DNA from: Streptomyces mashuensis
GTDB lineage: Bacteria > Actinomycetota > Actinomycetes > Streptomycetales > Streptomycetaceae
Assembly (NCBI RefSeq): GCF_014654785.1
Contig: NZ_BNBD01000001.1
Span: forward strand, 248,001 to 312,000
Reading direction: 5' to 3'
Length of the DNA: 64,000 nucleotides
In this document: one piece after another, positions 44,721 through 53,000 of the stretch
Layout: every line of letters starts with the position of its first letter
How positions within the stretch are numbered: position 1 is the first letter of the stretch
The notes under the pieces: model-generated
What the model saw: the letters and a program-made list of their open reading frames with translations, nothing else
Database searches by the model: none
Told to the model about the DNA's origin: nothing
Program-made: the position numbers and the translations under genes

Positions 44721-46925
44721 CTACCGGTTCCTTTCCTGCCGTTGCCGGACGAGTTCCTGCCGGATGAGTTCGAGGTTGCGGACGACGGCGCCGACCTCGT
44801 CGTGGTGCTGCGGGAACAGCACGGTGCGCCGGTCGCCGGCGGCGAGGGCCTCGGCACGGGCGGCCAGGGAGCGCAGCGGCTGGACGACGACGATGTGCAG
44901 CCAGCCCAGGCAGGCGACGGCGGCGGTCACGCCGAGCAGGCCGGCCAGCATGGTGCGCCGCTGGGCGGTGTACTCGGGCAGGTCCAGCCAGGAGGCCGGC
45001 TGCGAGCTGACGACCTGCCAGCCGAGGTCCTTGACGGCGCCGCCGCCGGTGAAGGCGGCGGCCGCGGCGATGTCCGGGGTGCCGCCGGAGCGGTGCAGTA
45101 CGGCCGTGCCGGAGCTCTTGGCGCCCGCGCCGGACGTGGTGAGGGCGAGGTCCTGGAGGTGCCGGCCCGGCAGCGGGGCGAAGGCGCGGAAGCCGTGGGC
45201 GCGGTCGGCGGCCACGATGCGCCGGCCCTTGTCGACGAGCCAGACGTGGCCCAGGCCGGGCCGGGTCACCATCGAGACGAGGAACTGCGGGTCGTACTCG
45301 CCGACCACGGCGCGCCCGCTGTCGCCGGGGACGGCGGCGTAGGCGGCGACGGCCGGTTCCTTGCCGGAGGTGTTGAGCTGGACGACGGAGTCGGGGTGCG
45401 GGGCCCTGCCCTCGGGGTGGCGGGGCGTGGCGCCGGCGCGGGCGAGGACGGTGCCGTCCTTGCCGACGACGTAGACGGAGCGGTAGCGGCTGTGCTCGCG
45501 GAGGGTCTTCTCCAGGACGGCCCCTGCGTCGTCCTGCTGGTGGCCCGCCACCGCCTGGGCGGCGGACGCCACGTCGGCCCAGCCCTCGTTGAGGGCCTTG
45601 CGGACGCGGTCGGCGGCGGTGTCGGTGCGGCGGCGCTGGTCCTCCACCAGCTGCTGCGGTACGGACACGGTGGTGCCGGCCCGGTTGACCAGGAACAGCA
45701 GCGGCGCCGCCCAGGCCAGCAGCAGGACGGCGCACACCGCGACGGTGCCGCGGGTGCCGAAGCCGCCGCGGGCCCGGCCGGCCCGGGTGGGGCGGCCGCC
45801 GAGCAGCTGCCGGCGCAGGCTCTCCAGCGCGGCGCCGGTGCGGGCGGCCTCCCGGCCGGGGAAGGAGGGCACGGGCCGGTCGAGGTCGCCGCGGGCGAGG
45901 CGGCGGCTCTCCAGGTACAGCCGCAGCAGGGGCCGCTGGACGGTGCGCAGCAGGACCCAGCCGACGACGAGGGCGAGCACCAGCAGGATGCCGGCGGCGG
46001 CCAGGCCGAACGTCTGGGTGCGGACGGCGGAGGGGTCCTCGGTGATCTCGACGGCGGTGATGACGGACAGGCCCAGGGTGCCGGCGGCGCTGGTCTCGCC
46101 GGGGGCGCGGCCCGCGGCGGCGTAGCCGACGGCGAAGCGGGCGCCGTCGCGGCCCTGGCCCACGAGGTGGCCGCCGGCGCCGGGGTGGCCGCCGGGTTCG
46201 GGTGTCTTCGCGGAGTCGGCGGCCGCGGTGCGGCGGGCCTTCTTGGCCCACGCGGTGCGGGCGACGGACGGGCCGTCGCTGGCCAGCACGGTGCCGGCGG
46301 AGTCGACGACGAGCAGGGAGCGGTCCTCGCCGGCGGAGATGCCGGGGACGTTCAGGCTGCCGGAGGCGACGAGCAGCCGGGTGCGGTCGCCGGCGCGGAG
46401 CGCGGTGACGACGAGCATCCGGGTCTCGCCGGAGGGCAGCCGCACCAGCCGGGGCCCCAGCACGTCGCGCCCCTTGAGGACGGTGGCCAGGGGGATGTTC
46501 TCGCCGCGGGCGGCGAGCAGGGTGCCGCCGTCGGGGTCGACGACGGCGGTGCCGCGCCACTTGTTGTAGATCCGGCCGAGCCGGTCGAGGACGACGTCGG
46601 GCTCGGCCGCGGCGGCGCCGCCGAACTGCGCGGCGGCGCGCTCCAGGTCGGTGATGCTCTCGTCGAGGGAGGCCCGCAGGGCCAGCGCGCCGTCCTCGGC
46701 GACGTGCTGCTGCGAGGCGAGCACGGCGGCGTCGGCGGCACCGCCGTCCCGGTCGCCGAGCACCAGCGCGGTCAGGCCGGCGACGGCCAGCAGCAGCGCG
46801 AGCAGGGCGGCTATCGGGGGCCGTGCGCCGCCCAGGAGCGGCATGTCGGCGCGGCGGCGCGTCCGGTGCCGGCGCATCCGGGGCCGGCGGGCGGGGCGCC
46901 GGCGGGAGCCGCGCGGTGCGGACAA
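44721..46925 (-). CDS. Double-Cache, HAMP-containing membrane sensor without an output domain
   Basis: 734 residues from the TTG at 46925, chosen for the AGAGGAAG box just upstream; an ATG at 46958 would add 11 residues but has none. A basic start leads to a membrane helix (AALLALLLAVAGLTALVLG), an extracytoplasmic Cache-like domain, a second helix (AAGILLVLALVVGWVLL) with a HAMP-like RRLARGDLDRPVP, then the whole pattern repeats: helix AVCAVLLLAWAAPLLFL, Cache domain, helix, HAMP-like ARAEALAAGD. It ends there, without kinase, cyclase or methyl-acceptor part. It is first in the pgsBC operon, so it may sense an external signal and act on the synthase directly. Confidence 0.72.
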   Translation of the reverse strand: MSAPRGSRRRPARRPRMRRHRTRRRADMPLLGGARPPIAALLALLLAVAGLTALVLGDRDGGAADAAVLASQQHVAEDGALALRASLDESITDLERAAAQFGGAAAAEPDVVLDRLGRIYNKWRGTAVVDPDGGTLLAARGENIPLATVLKGRDVLGPRLVRLPSGETRMLVVTALRAGDRTRLLVASGSLNVPGISAGEDRSLLVVDSAGTVLASDGPSVARTAWAKKARRTAAADSAKTPEPGGHPGAGGHLVGQGRDGARFAVGYAAAGRAPGETSAAGTLGLSVITAVEITEDPSAVRTQTFGLAAAGILLVLALVVGWVLLRTVQRPLLRLYLESRRLARGDLDRPVPSFPGREAARTGAALESLRRQLLGGRPTRAGRARGGFGTRGTVAVCAVLLLAWAAPLLFLVNRAGTTVSVPQQLVEDQRRRTDTAADRVRKALNEGWADVASAAQAVAGHQQDDAGAVLEKTLREHSRYRSVYVVGKDGTVLARAGATPRHPEGRAPHPDSVVQLNTSGKEPAVAAYAAVPGDSGRAVVGEYDPQFLVSMVTRPGLGHVWLVDKGRRIVAADRAHGFRAFAPLPGRHLQDLALTTSGAGAKSSGTAVLHRSGGTPDIAAAAAFTGGGAVKDLGWQVVSSQPASWLDLPEYTAQRRTMLAGLLGVTAAVACLGWLHIVVVQPLRSLAARAEALAAGDRRTVLFPQHHDEVGAVVRNLELIRQELVRQRQERNR

Positions 46926-47017
46926 CGGTCTTCCTCTCGGTCGCGGCACGTGGGGCATGCCGGACCGTGGAGTGTCTGAGCTGTCTGCCGCGCTGTGGGG
47001 GAACGATGAGCGATCAG

Positions 47018-47046
47018 ATTGTAAGCATTCATTAAAGAATGGACAA
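47018..47046 (-). promoter_or_regulatory. Promoter of the double-Cache/pgsBC operon with internal inverted repeat
   Basis: On the minus strand TTGTCC (47046-47041) and TACAAT (47023-47018) are exactly 17 bp apart, one of the best sigma-70 promoters in the window, in a strikingly A+T-rich island. CATTC (47026-47030) and GAATG (47037-47041) form an inverted repeat around the 6-bp core ATTAAA between the two boxes, a probable operator. Confidence 0.8.
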
Positions 47047-47102
47047 AAGGCTCGGCGTGGCTCCTCGCCACCCCCGTCCTCACCCCGCCCACACCCCGGT
47101 CG

Positions 47103-48245
47103 CTACTCCAGCGGTCGCAGCCCGTCCGCCTCCGCGCCCCGGTTGAGCACGATGCCGCGCGTCCGCTCGTACGCGGTCCGGTACCGCGCCCGCTGCCCGG
47201 CCGTCAGGTCGTCCCGGCGCAGCGCCGCCCCCAGGTCCACCACGCGGATCCGCGGCTCCAGCTCCACCAGCGTGGGCACGTACCGGGCGTCCGTCACCGA
47301 CCACCGGCCCTGCCGCTTGGTGAAGGTGAAGCGCCCCATGACGCCCTCCTCCGTGATGCCCAGCGGCTCGGCGTGCCGCGCCACCTGGTTGCCCAGGCCG
47401 TACGCGACCCACCGGCCCGACACCTTCTCGAAGGGCTGCACCACGTGCGCGTGGTGCCCGACGACCAGGTCGATGCCGGTCTCCCGGGCGATCCGCCGGG
47501 CCAGGGCCAGCTGGGTGCCACTGGCCTCGTTGTGCCCCTCGCGCCCCCAGTGCACGCTGGCGAACACCACCTCGGCACCCGCCGCCCGCGCCCGCTTCTC
47601 GTCCCGGGCCATCCGCGCCACGTCGATGGTGTTGGCCAGCCACGGCTTGTCCCGCGGCAGCTCCGTGTCGTTGAACCCGTACGCGTACGACAGCTGCGCC
47701 ACCTTCACACCCTTGACGTCCAGGATGTTCGGCGTGTCCGCCTCCTGCGCGCTGCGGGCCGAACCGGTGTGCCGCAGCCCCGCCGCGTCCAGCGTGTCGA
47801 GGGTGCGCCGCACGCCCTCCGGGCCGTGGTCGAGGGCGTGGTTCGAGGCGGTCGAGCACGTGTCGTACCCGATGTCCTTGAGCGTGCGGGCGATCTGCGG
47901 CGGGACGCTGAACTTCCGGTAGCCCAGGAAGGGACCCTTCGGGTCGGCCAGCACCGTTTCCATGTGGCAGACCGCCAGGTCGGCGCCGCGGACCACGGGC
48001 GCGATGCCGGCCATGACCGCGGCGAAGTCCGGGCCCGGCCGGCCCGCCTCCTGCGCGTCCTTCCGGGCCTGCTCGGTGATCTCCGGGTGGATCAGGACGT
48101 CGCCGCCCGCGGCGAGCGTGAACGACGCCTCGGCCGGCGCCGCTTCGCCACGGGTCCACGCGTACCCGGCCGCCGTCGCTCCGGCGAGGGCCGTCGCGGC
48201 CAGGGGGAGCACGGTGCGCAGGCGGAGGGAGCGGGGTCGTTTCAT
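47103..48245 (-). CDS. CapA-family (PgsA-like) metallophosphatase-fold protein
   Basis: 380 residues. A signal or anchor sequence (RTVLPLAATALAGATAAGYA) precedes the CapA domain: FTLAAGGDVLIHPEI, STASNHALDHGPEGV, VFASVHWGREGHNEAS and VGHHAHVVQPFE, the usual metal-ligand blocks of the calcineurin-like fold. In Bacillus, CapA/PgsA works with PgsBC in export or assembly of poly-gamma-glutamate. Here it lies upstream of the pgs operon on the same strand, separated by the promoter at 47018. It is divergent from the lipoprotein gene with only 18 bp between starts. Confidence 0.88.
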   Translation of the reverse strand: MKRPRSLRLRTVLPLAATALAGATAAGYAWTRGEAAPAEASFTLAAGGDVLIHPEITEQARKDAQEAGRPGPDFAAVMAGIAPVVRGADLAVCHMETVLADPKGPFLGYRKFSVPPQIARTLKDIGYDTCSTASNHALDHGPEGVRRTLDTLDAAGLRHTGSARSAQEADTPNILDVKGVKVAQLSYAYGFNDTELPRDKPWLANTIDVARMARDEKRARAAGAEVVFASVHWGREGHNEASGTQLALARRIARETGIDLVVGHHAHVVQPFEKVSGRWVAYGLGNQVARHAEPLGITEEGVMGRFTFTKRQGRWSVTDARYVPTLVELEPRIRVVDLGAALRRDDLTAGQRARYRTAYERTRGIVLNRGAEADGLRPLE

Positions 48246-48263
48246 CACGGTATTTTGACCGGC

Positions 48264-49286
48264 ATGAGGCTGAAGGCGGAAATCGCCGCCCCCCGGGTCC
48301 GCGCGGTGGCGCCCGTGCTGCTCGGCGCCGTGATGACGGCCGCCCTTCCCGGGCTGACCGGCTGTTCGGGGCCCACCGGGCACGATGCCGCCGCGCCCCG
48401 CGCCGGCGACCGCGCCGCCGTGAGCGCGCCGCCCGGCCCCGAGGCCACGGTCGACCTCAAGCAGTGGATCACCGCCTTCACCGACCGCATCGCGCAGGGC
48501 GGCCACTACCGCATCCCCGCCGCCGGGGACCGTGAGGCCCTGGCCACGGGCGTACGGCGGCTGGTCGACGGCGACCCCGCCGGCGCCGAACGGTCCCTGG
48601 CGCGGGCCGGCTACCACGCCCGTACCGTCGTCGACCGCGACGGCGGCCGGAAGTACGCGGAGGTCGCCGACGCGACGCAGGACGGCGAGGCGACGCGGGG
48701 GTGGGGACGGGTGTACGTGGACCTCGGCGCCCCCGTGCGGTGGCAGGTCCAGGTCCCGCACCCCGCGGCCGACCAGCGCTCGGAGCAGCTGGGCATCGGG
48801 GTGCTGCGCGGTGCGCCGGGCGGGGTGCTCATCCTCGCGGGGGCGTACCGCAGCGGGGGGCCGGCCGGGGACGAGGATGCCCCGGACGTCGCGCACCGTA
48901 CGGACTCCGTCTTCGCGGCCGTCGCCGGCGCCCTCGCCGACGCGCGGCTGCCGGCCGTGCAGGTGCACGGCTTCGCGGACAGCAGCCTGCCCGACGAGGA
49001 CGTCGTCGTCTCGCCCGGCAAGGGCGACGCCGGCCTGCCCGCCGCCCGGCGGCTGTCCGCGGCGCTGCGCCGCGAGGAGCTGCGGGTGTGCGAGGTGTGG
49101 AAGCGGTACTGCGGCCGCCTGGAAGGGCGGACGAACGTGGAGGGGGACCACGCGGATGCGGTGGGGGTGCCATTTCTGCACGTGGAGCATGCGCGGCGGG
49201 TGCGGATGGATGACGCGCTCGTCGCCCGCGCGGTGCGGGCGCTGACACGCGTGGTGGAGCGGTGGGGCGCGGGGCGGGCGGGGTAG
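48264..49286 (+). CDS. Lipoprotein of unknown function, possible zinc hydrolase
   Basis: 340 residues. A signal sequence with lipobox-like LTGC predicts lipid anchoring. The C-terminal 200 residues contain VPHPAADQRSE, a hydrophobic strand GGVLILAGAYR, VQVHGFADSSLP and VPFLHVEHARRVR. The spacing of His, Glu/Asp, His and a final Glu/Arg block resembles zinc amidohydrolases such as phage poly-gamma-glutamate hydrolase or N-formylglutamate amidohydrolases, but this is a weak by-eye resemblance. It shares an 18-bp divergent start region with capA, so a role with the polymer is plausible. Otherwise unknown. Confidence 0.68.
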   Translation: MRLKAEIAAPRVRAVAPVLLGAVMTAALPGLTGCSGPTGHDAAAPRAGDRAAVSAPPGPEATVDLKQWITAFTDRIAQGGHYRIPAAGDREALATGVRRLVDGDPAGAERSLARAGYHARTVVDRDGGRKYAEVADATQDGEATRGWGRVYVDLGAPVRWQVQVPHPAADQRSEQLGIGVLRGAPGGVLILAGAYRSGGPAGDEDAPDVAHRTDSVFAAVAGALADARLPAVQVHGFADSSLPDEDVVVSPGKGDAGLPAARRLSAALRREELRVCEVWKRYCGRLEGRTNVEGDHADAVGVPFLHVEHARRVRMDDALVARAVRALTRVVERWGAGRAG

Positions 49287-49327
49287 GCCCCGTGCCGGGG
49301 CTCCGCCCCGGACCCCGCTCCTCAAAC

Positions 49328-49359
49328 GTCGGAGGGGCTCCCAAGGGAGCCCCTCCGAC
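49328..49359. terminator. Bidirectional terminator before fadB
   Basis: A perfect 15-bp stem (49328-49342 with 49345-49359) has a 2-base gap that would open to a small loop. It lies between the convergent stops of the lipoprotein gene and fadB. A second G+C hairpin-rich tract (49290-49318) precedes it. Confidence 0.85.
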
Positions 49360-49371
49360 GGCCTCGGCGGG

Positions 49372-51501
49372 TTACGCCGGCACGCTCGCCACGCCCACCG
49401 GCAGGAACCGCTTGCCGTTGACGCGCTCGGAGACGCCCTCGCGGTCCAGGTACGGCGTGATGCCGCCCAGGTGGAACGGCCAGCCGGCGCCGGTGATCAG
49501 GCACAGGTCGATGTCCTGCGCCTCGGCGACGACGCCCTCGTCCAGCATCAGGCCGATCTCCTGCGCCACCGCGTCCAGGACGCGGGCGCGGACCTGCTCC
49601 TCCGTCAGGACGGTGTCGCCCTGCTTCAGCAGCGCCGCGACCTCCGGGTCCAGCTCCGGCTTGCCGGAGTCGTACACGTAGAAGCCGCGCTTGCCGGCCT
49701 TGACGACGGCCGCCAGGTTCTCGGAGACCGTGAAGCGGTCGGGGAACGCGCCGTGCAGCGTCTCGGAGACGTGCAGGCCGATGGCCGGGCCGACCAGCTC
49801 CAGCAGGACCAGCGGCGACATCGGCAGGCCCAGCGGCTCGACGGCCTTCTCGGCCGTCGCGACCGGGGTGCCCTCGTCGATGACGTTCTGGATCTCGCCC
49901 ATGAAGCGGGTCAGGATGCGGTTGACCACGAACGCCGGGGCGTCCTTGACCAGCACGCCCGTCTTCTTCAGCTTCTTCGCCACGCCGAAGGCCGTGGCCA
50001 GCGCCGCGTCGTCCGTGCGCTCGCCGCGGACGATCTCCAGCAGCGGCAGGACCGCGACCGGGTTGAAGAAGTGGAAGCCCACGACCCGCTCGGGGTGCTT
50101 GAGCTTGGACGCCATCTCGGTGACCGAGAGGGACGAGGTGTTGGTGGCGAGGATGGTGTGCTCCGGCACGACCGCCTCGACCTCGGCGAACACCTGCTGC
50201 TTGACGCCCATCTCCTCGAAGACGGCCTCGATGACGAAGTCCGCGTCGCCGAAGGCGGCGGCCTTGTCCAGCGAGCCGGTCACCGCGGCCTTGAGGCGGT
50301 TGGCCTTGTCCTGGTTGATGCGGCCCTTGAGCAGCAGCTTGTCGATCTCGCCGTGGACGTAGGCGATGCCCTTGTCGACGCGCTCCTGGTCGATGTCGGT
50401 CAGCACGACCGGCACCTCCAGGCGGCGCAGGAACAGCAGCGCCAGCTGGGAGGCCATCAGGCCGGCGCCGACGACGCCCACCTTGTTGACCGGGCGGGCG
50501 AGCGACCGGTCCGGCGCGCCGGCCGGGCGCTTGCCGCGCTTCTGCACCAGGTTGAAGGCGTAGATGCCGCTGCGCAGCTCGTCGCCCATGATGAGGTCGG
50601 CCAGCGCCTCGTCCTCGGCGTCGAAGCCCTGGCGCAGGTCGCCGTTCTTCGCCGCGGAGATGATGTCCAGGGCGCGGTACGCGGCCGGGGCCGCGCCGTG
50701 CACCTTGGAGTCGGCGATCGCCCGGCCGCGCTCGACGGCCTGGTCCCAGGCCTCGCCGCGGTCGACCTCGGGGCGGACGACCTCGGTGTCGCCCTTGAGG
50801 ACCGAGGCGGTCCACAGCAGCGACTGCTCCAGGAAGTCGGCGCCCTCGAACAGCGCGTCGGCGATGCCGAGGTCGAAGACCTGCTTGCCGCGCAGCTGCT
50901 TGTTCTGGTTGAGCGAGTTCTCGATGATGACCGACACGGCGCGGTCGGCACCGATGAGGTTCGGCAGCAGCGTGCAGCCGCCCCAGCCGGGCACCAGGCC
51001 GAGGAAGACCTCGGGCAGCGAGAAGGCGGGGAGCGCGGCCGAGACCGTGCGGTACGTGCAGTGCAGGCCGACCTCGACGCCGCCGCCCATGGCCGCGCCG
51101 TTGTAGTACGCGAAGGTGGGCACGCCCAGCGAGGACAGGCGCTTGAAGACGTCGTGGCCGCCCTTGCCGATGGCCAGCGCGTCCTCGCGGCGCTTCAGCA
51201 GCTCGACGCCCTTGAGGTCGGCGCCGACGGCGAAGATGAACGGCTTGCCGGTGATGCCGGCCGCCACGATCTCGCCGGCCTTCGCCTCCGCCTCGACCTG
51301 GTCGAGGGCGGTGTTGAGGTTGGCCAGCGACTGCGGGCCGAAGGTGGTCGGCTTGGTGTGGTCCAGGCCGTTGTCGAGCGTGACGAGCGCGAAGCGCCCG
51401 GCACCGCCCGGCAGGTCGAGGTGGCGGACGTGCGCCTGGGTGACGACCTCGTCCGGGAACAGCTCGGCCGCGCCCTTCAGGAGCTCTGCGGTGGTGCTCA
51501 T
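49372..51501 (-). CDS. fadB: Fatty-acid oxidation complex alpha subunit (enoyl-CoA hydratase/3-hydroxyacyl-CoA dehydrogenase)
   Basis: 709 residues from the ATG at 51501, which follows a GAGGGAGC box and gives the usual start; an upstream in-frame ATG at 51537 is rejected. Residues about 1-300 are a crotonase domain (GKPFIFAVGADLKGVELLKR, FAYYNGAAMGGGVEVGLHC, VFLGLVPGWGG). Then comes the NAD-binding dehydrogenase (VGVVGAGLMASQLALLFL, ILATNTSSLSVTEMA, VVGFHFFNPVAVLPLLEIV) and two C-terminal 3HCDH domains. It carries out steps two and three of beta-oxidation. fadA lies 73 bp upstream on the same strand, forming the classic pair. Confidence 0.95.
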   Translation of the reverse strand: MSTTAELLKGAAELFPDEVVTQAHVRHLDLPGGAGRFALVTLDNGLDHTKPTTFGPQSLANLNTALDQVEAEAKAGEIVAAGITGKPFIFAVGADLKGVELLKRREDALAIGKGGHDVFKRLSSLGVPTFAYYNGAAMGGGVEVGLHCTYRTVSAALPAFSLPEVFLGLVPGWGGCTLLPNLIGADRAVSVIIENSLNQNKQLRGKQVFDLGIADALFEGADFLEQSLLWTASVLKGDTEVVRPEVDRGEAWDQAVERGRAIADSKVHGAAPAAYRALDIISAAKNGDLRQGFDAEDEALADLIMGDELRSGIYAFNLVQKRGKRPAGAPDRSLARPVNKVGVVGAGLMASQLALLFLRRLEVPVVLTDIDQERVDKGIAYVHGEIDKLLLKGRINQDKANRLKAAVTGSLDKAAAFGDADFVIEAVFEEMGVKQQVFAEVEAVVPEHTILATNTSSLSVTEMASKLKHPERVVGFHFFNPVAVLPLLEIVRGERTDDAALATAFGVAKKLKKTGVLVKDAPAFVVNRILTRFMGEIQNVIDEGTPVATAEKAVEPLGLPMSPLVLLELVGPAIGLHVSETLHGAFPDRFTVSENLAAVVKAGKRGFYVYDSGKPELDPEVAALLKQGDTVLTEEQVRARVLDAVAQEIGLMLDEGVVAEAQDIDLCLITGAGWPFHLGGITPYLDREGVSERVNGKRFLPVGVASVPA

Positions 51502-51510
51502 GCCGCTCCC

Positions 51511-51573
51511 TCGCTGCGCTCGGTCGGGCATGCGCACATGCTGCCCCTTTTGACTGTTCGCTCGCTGCGCTCG
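51511..51573. repeat. Two copies of TCGCTGCGCTCG between fadA and fadB
   Basis: The 12-mer TCGCTGCGCTCG occurs at 51511-51522 and 51562-51573, the second embedded in CGCTCGCTGCGCTCGCTCAC. CGAGCGCAGCGA-type words are widely repeated in actinobacterial intergenic DNA. The second copy abuts the fadA stop codon and could form a small hairpin. Confidence 0.6.
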
Positions 51574-51574
51574 C

Positions 51575-52795
51575 TCACTTGTCGCCCCCCTCGAAGTGCG
51601 GGTTCTCCCAGATGACCGTGGCGCCCATGCCGAAGCCGACGCACATGGTGGTGATGCCGTAGCGGACCTGCGGCTGCTCCTCGAACTGACGGGCCAGCTG
51701 GGTCATCAGCCGGACGCCGGAGGAGGCCAGCGGGTGGCCGAACGCGATCGCGCCACCGTACTGGTTGACGCGCTCGTCGTCGTCGGCGATGCCGAAGTGG
51801 TCCAGGAACGCCAGGACCTGGACGGCGAACGCCTCGTTGATCTCGAAGAGGCCGATGTCCTCGATGGTCAGACCGGCCTTGGCCAGCGCCTTCTCGGTGG
51901 CCGGCACCGGGCCGATGCCCATGACCTCCGGCTCCACGCCGGCGAAGGCGTAGGAGACCAGGCGCATCTTCACCGGCAGGCCCAGCTCGCGCGCGACGTC
52001 CTCGGCGGCGATCAGGGAGGCGGTGGCGCCGTCGTTCAGGCCGGCCGCGTTGCCCGCGGTGACCCGGCCGTGCGGACGGAACGGGGTCTTCAGCCCGGCC
52101 AGGTTCTCCAGCGTGGTGCCCGGGCGCATCGGCTCGTCGGCGGTGGCCAGGCCCCAGCCGGTCTCGCCGCCCTCGGGCGAGGTGCGGCGGACGGAGATCG
52201 GCACCAGGTCGGCCTGGATCTTGCCGTCGGCGTACGCCTTGGCGGCCTTCTCCTGGCTGCGCACGGCGTACGCGTCGGCACGCTCCTTGGTGATGTGCGG
52301 CAGGCGGTCGTGCAGGTTCTCCGCCGTCATGCCCATGAACAGGGCCGACTCGTCCACGAGCTTCTCGGAGACGAAGCGCGGGTTGGGGTCGACGCCCTCG
52401 CCCATCGGGTGGCGGCCCATGTGCTCGACGCCACCGGCCACGGCCACGTCGTAGGCGCCGAAGGCCACGCCACCGGCGACGCTGGTGACGGCGGTCATCG
52501 CACCGGCGCACATGCGGTCGATCGAGAAGCCGGGCACCGACTGCGGCAGGCCGGCCAGGATGCCGGCGGTGCGGCCCAGGGTCAGGCCCTGGTCGCCGAT
52601 CTGCGTGGTCGCGGCGATGGCGACCTCGTCGATCGTGGCCGGGTCCAGGTCCGGGTTGCGGCGCAGCAGCTCCCGGACGCACTTGACGACCAGGTCGTCG
52701 GCGCGGGTCTCGTGGTAGATGCCCTTCGGGCCCGCCTTGCCGAACGGGGTGCGGACGCCGTCGACGAAGACGACGTCCCTAGCGGTACGAGGCAC
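51575..52795 (-). CDS. fadA: Acetyl-CoA C-acyltransferase (thiolase), beta-oxidation beta subunit
   Basis: 406 residues from a GTG. The nucleophilic Cys is in SIDRMCAGAMTAV, the second active-site motif is FEINEAFAVQ, the His is in GGAIAFGHPLASSGVR and the general-acid Cys in TTMCVGFGMGATV. It cleaves 3-ketoacyl-CoA with CoA, the last step of beta-oxidation, and forms a complex with FadB encoded directly downstream. A GGAGAGCC box precedes the start. Expressed from the gap 52796-53000, in which no gene is seen. Confidence 0.95.
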   Translation of the reverse strand: MPRTARDVVFVDGVRTPFGKAGPKGIYHETRADDLVVKCVRELLRRNPDLDPATIDEVAIAATTQIGDQGLTLGRTAGILAGLPQSVPGFSIDRMCAGAMTAVTSVAGGVAFGAYDVAVAGGVEHMGRHPMGEGVDPNPRFVSEKLVDESALFMGMTAENLHDRLPHITKERADAYAVRSQEKAAKAYADGKIQADLVPISVRRTSPEGGETGWGLATADEPMRPGTTLENLAGLKTPFRPHGRVTAGNAAGLNDGATASLIAAEDVARELGLPVKMRLVSYAFAGVEPEVMGIGPVPATEKALAKAGLTIEDIGLFEINEAFAVQVLAFLDHFGIADDDERVNQYGGAIAFGHPLASSGVRLMTQLARQFEEQPQVRYGITTMCVGFGMGATVIWENPHFEGGDK

Positions 52796-53000
52796 GTTGG
52801 CTCTCCTCCAGGTGCGGATCGCTGCGCGCGGGCATGCCGGTACGGCTCCGCCGCGGTGCGGACTGACACCGTCATGCTACTTGCGGGTAACCACGCTGCA
52901 CAGACCCTCCGGCGGGAGCGTTGAAGGTCACATTCCCCCGGTGCACGGACGCGGGGCGGGCCGGAGAAATCCAGCCCGCCCCGCGTACGGAGAACCGGCG

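Noticed and set aside
51511..51573. Attachment site or mobile-element ends from the repeated TCGCTGCGCTCG
   Set aside because: This word is common in actinobacterial intergenic DNA, and no transposase or integrase is next to it.
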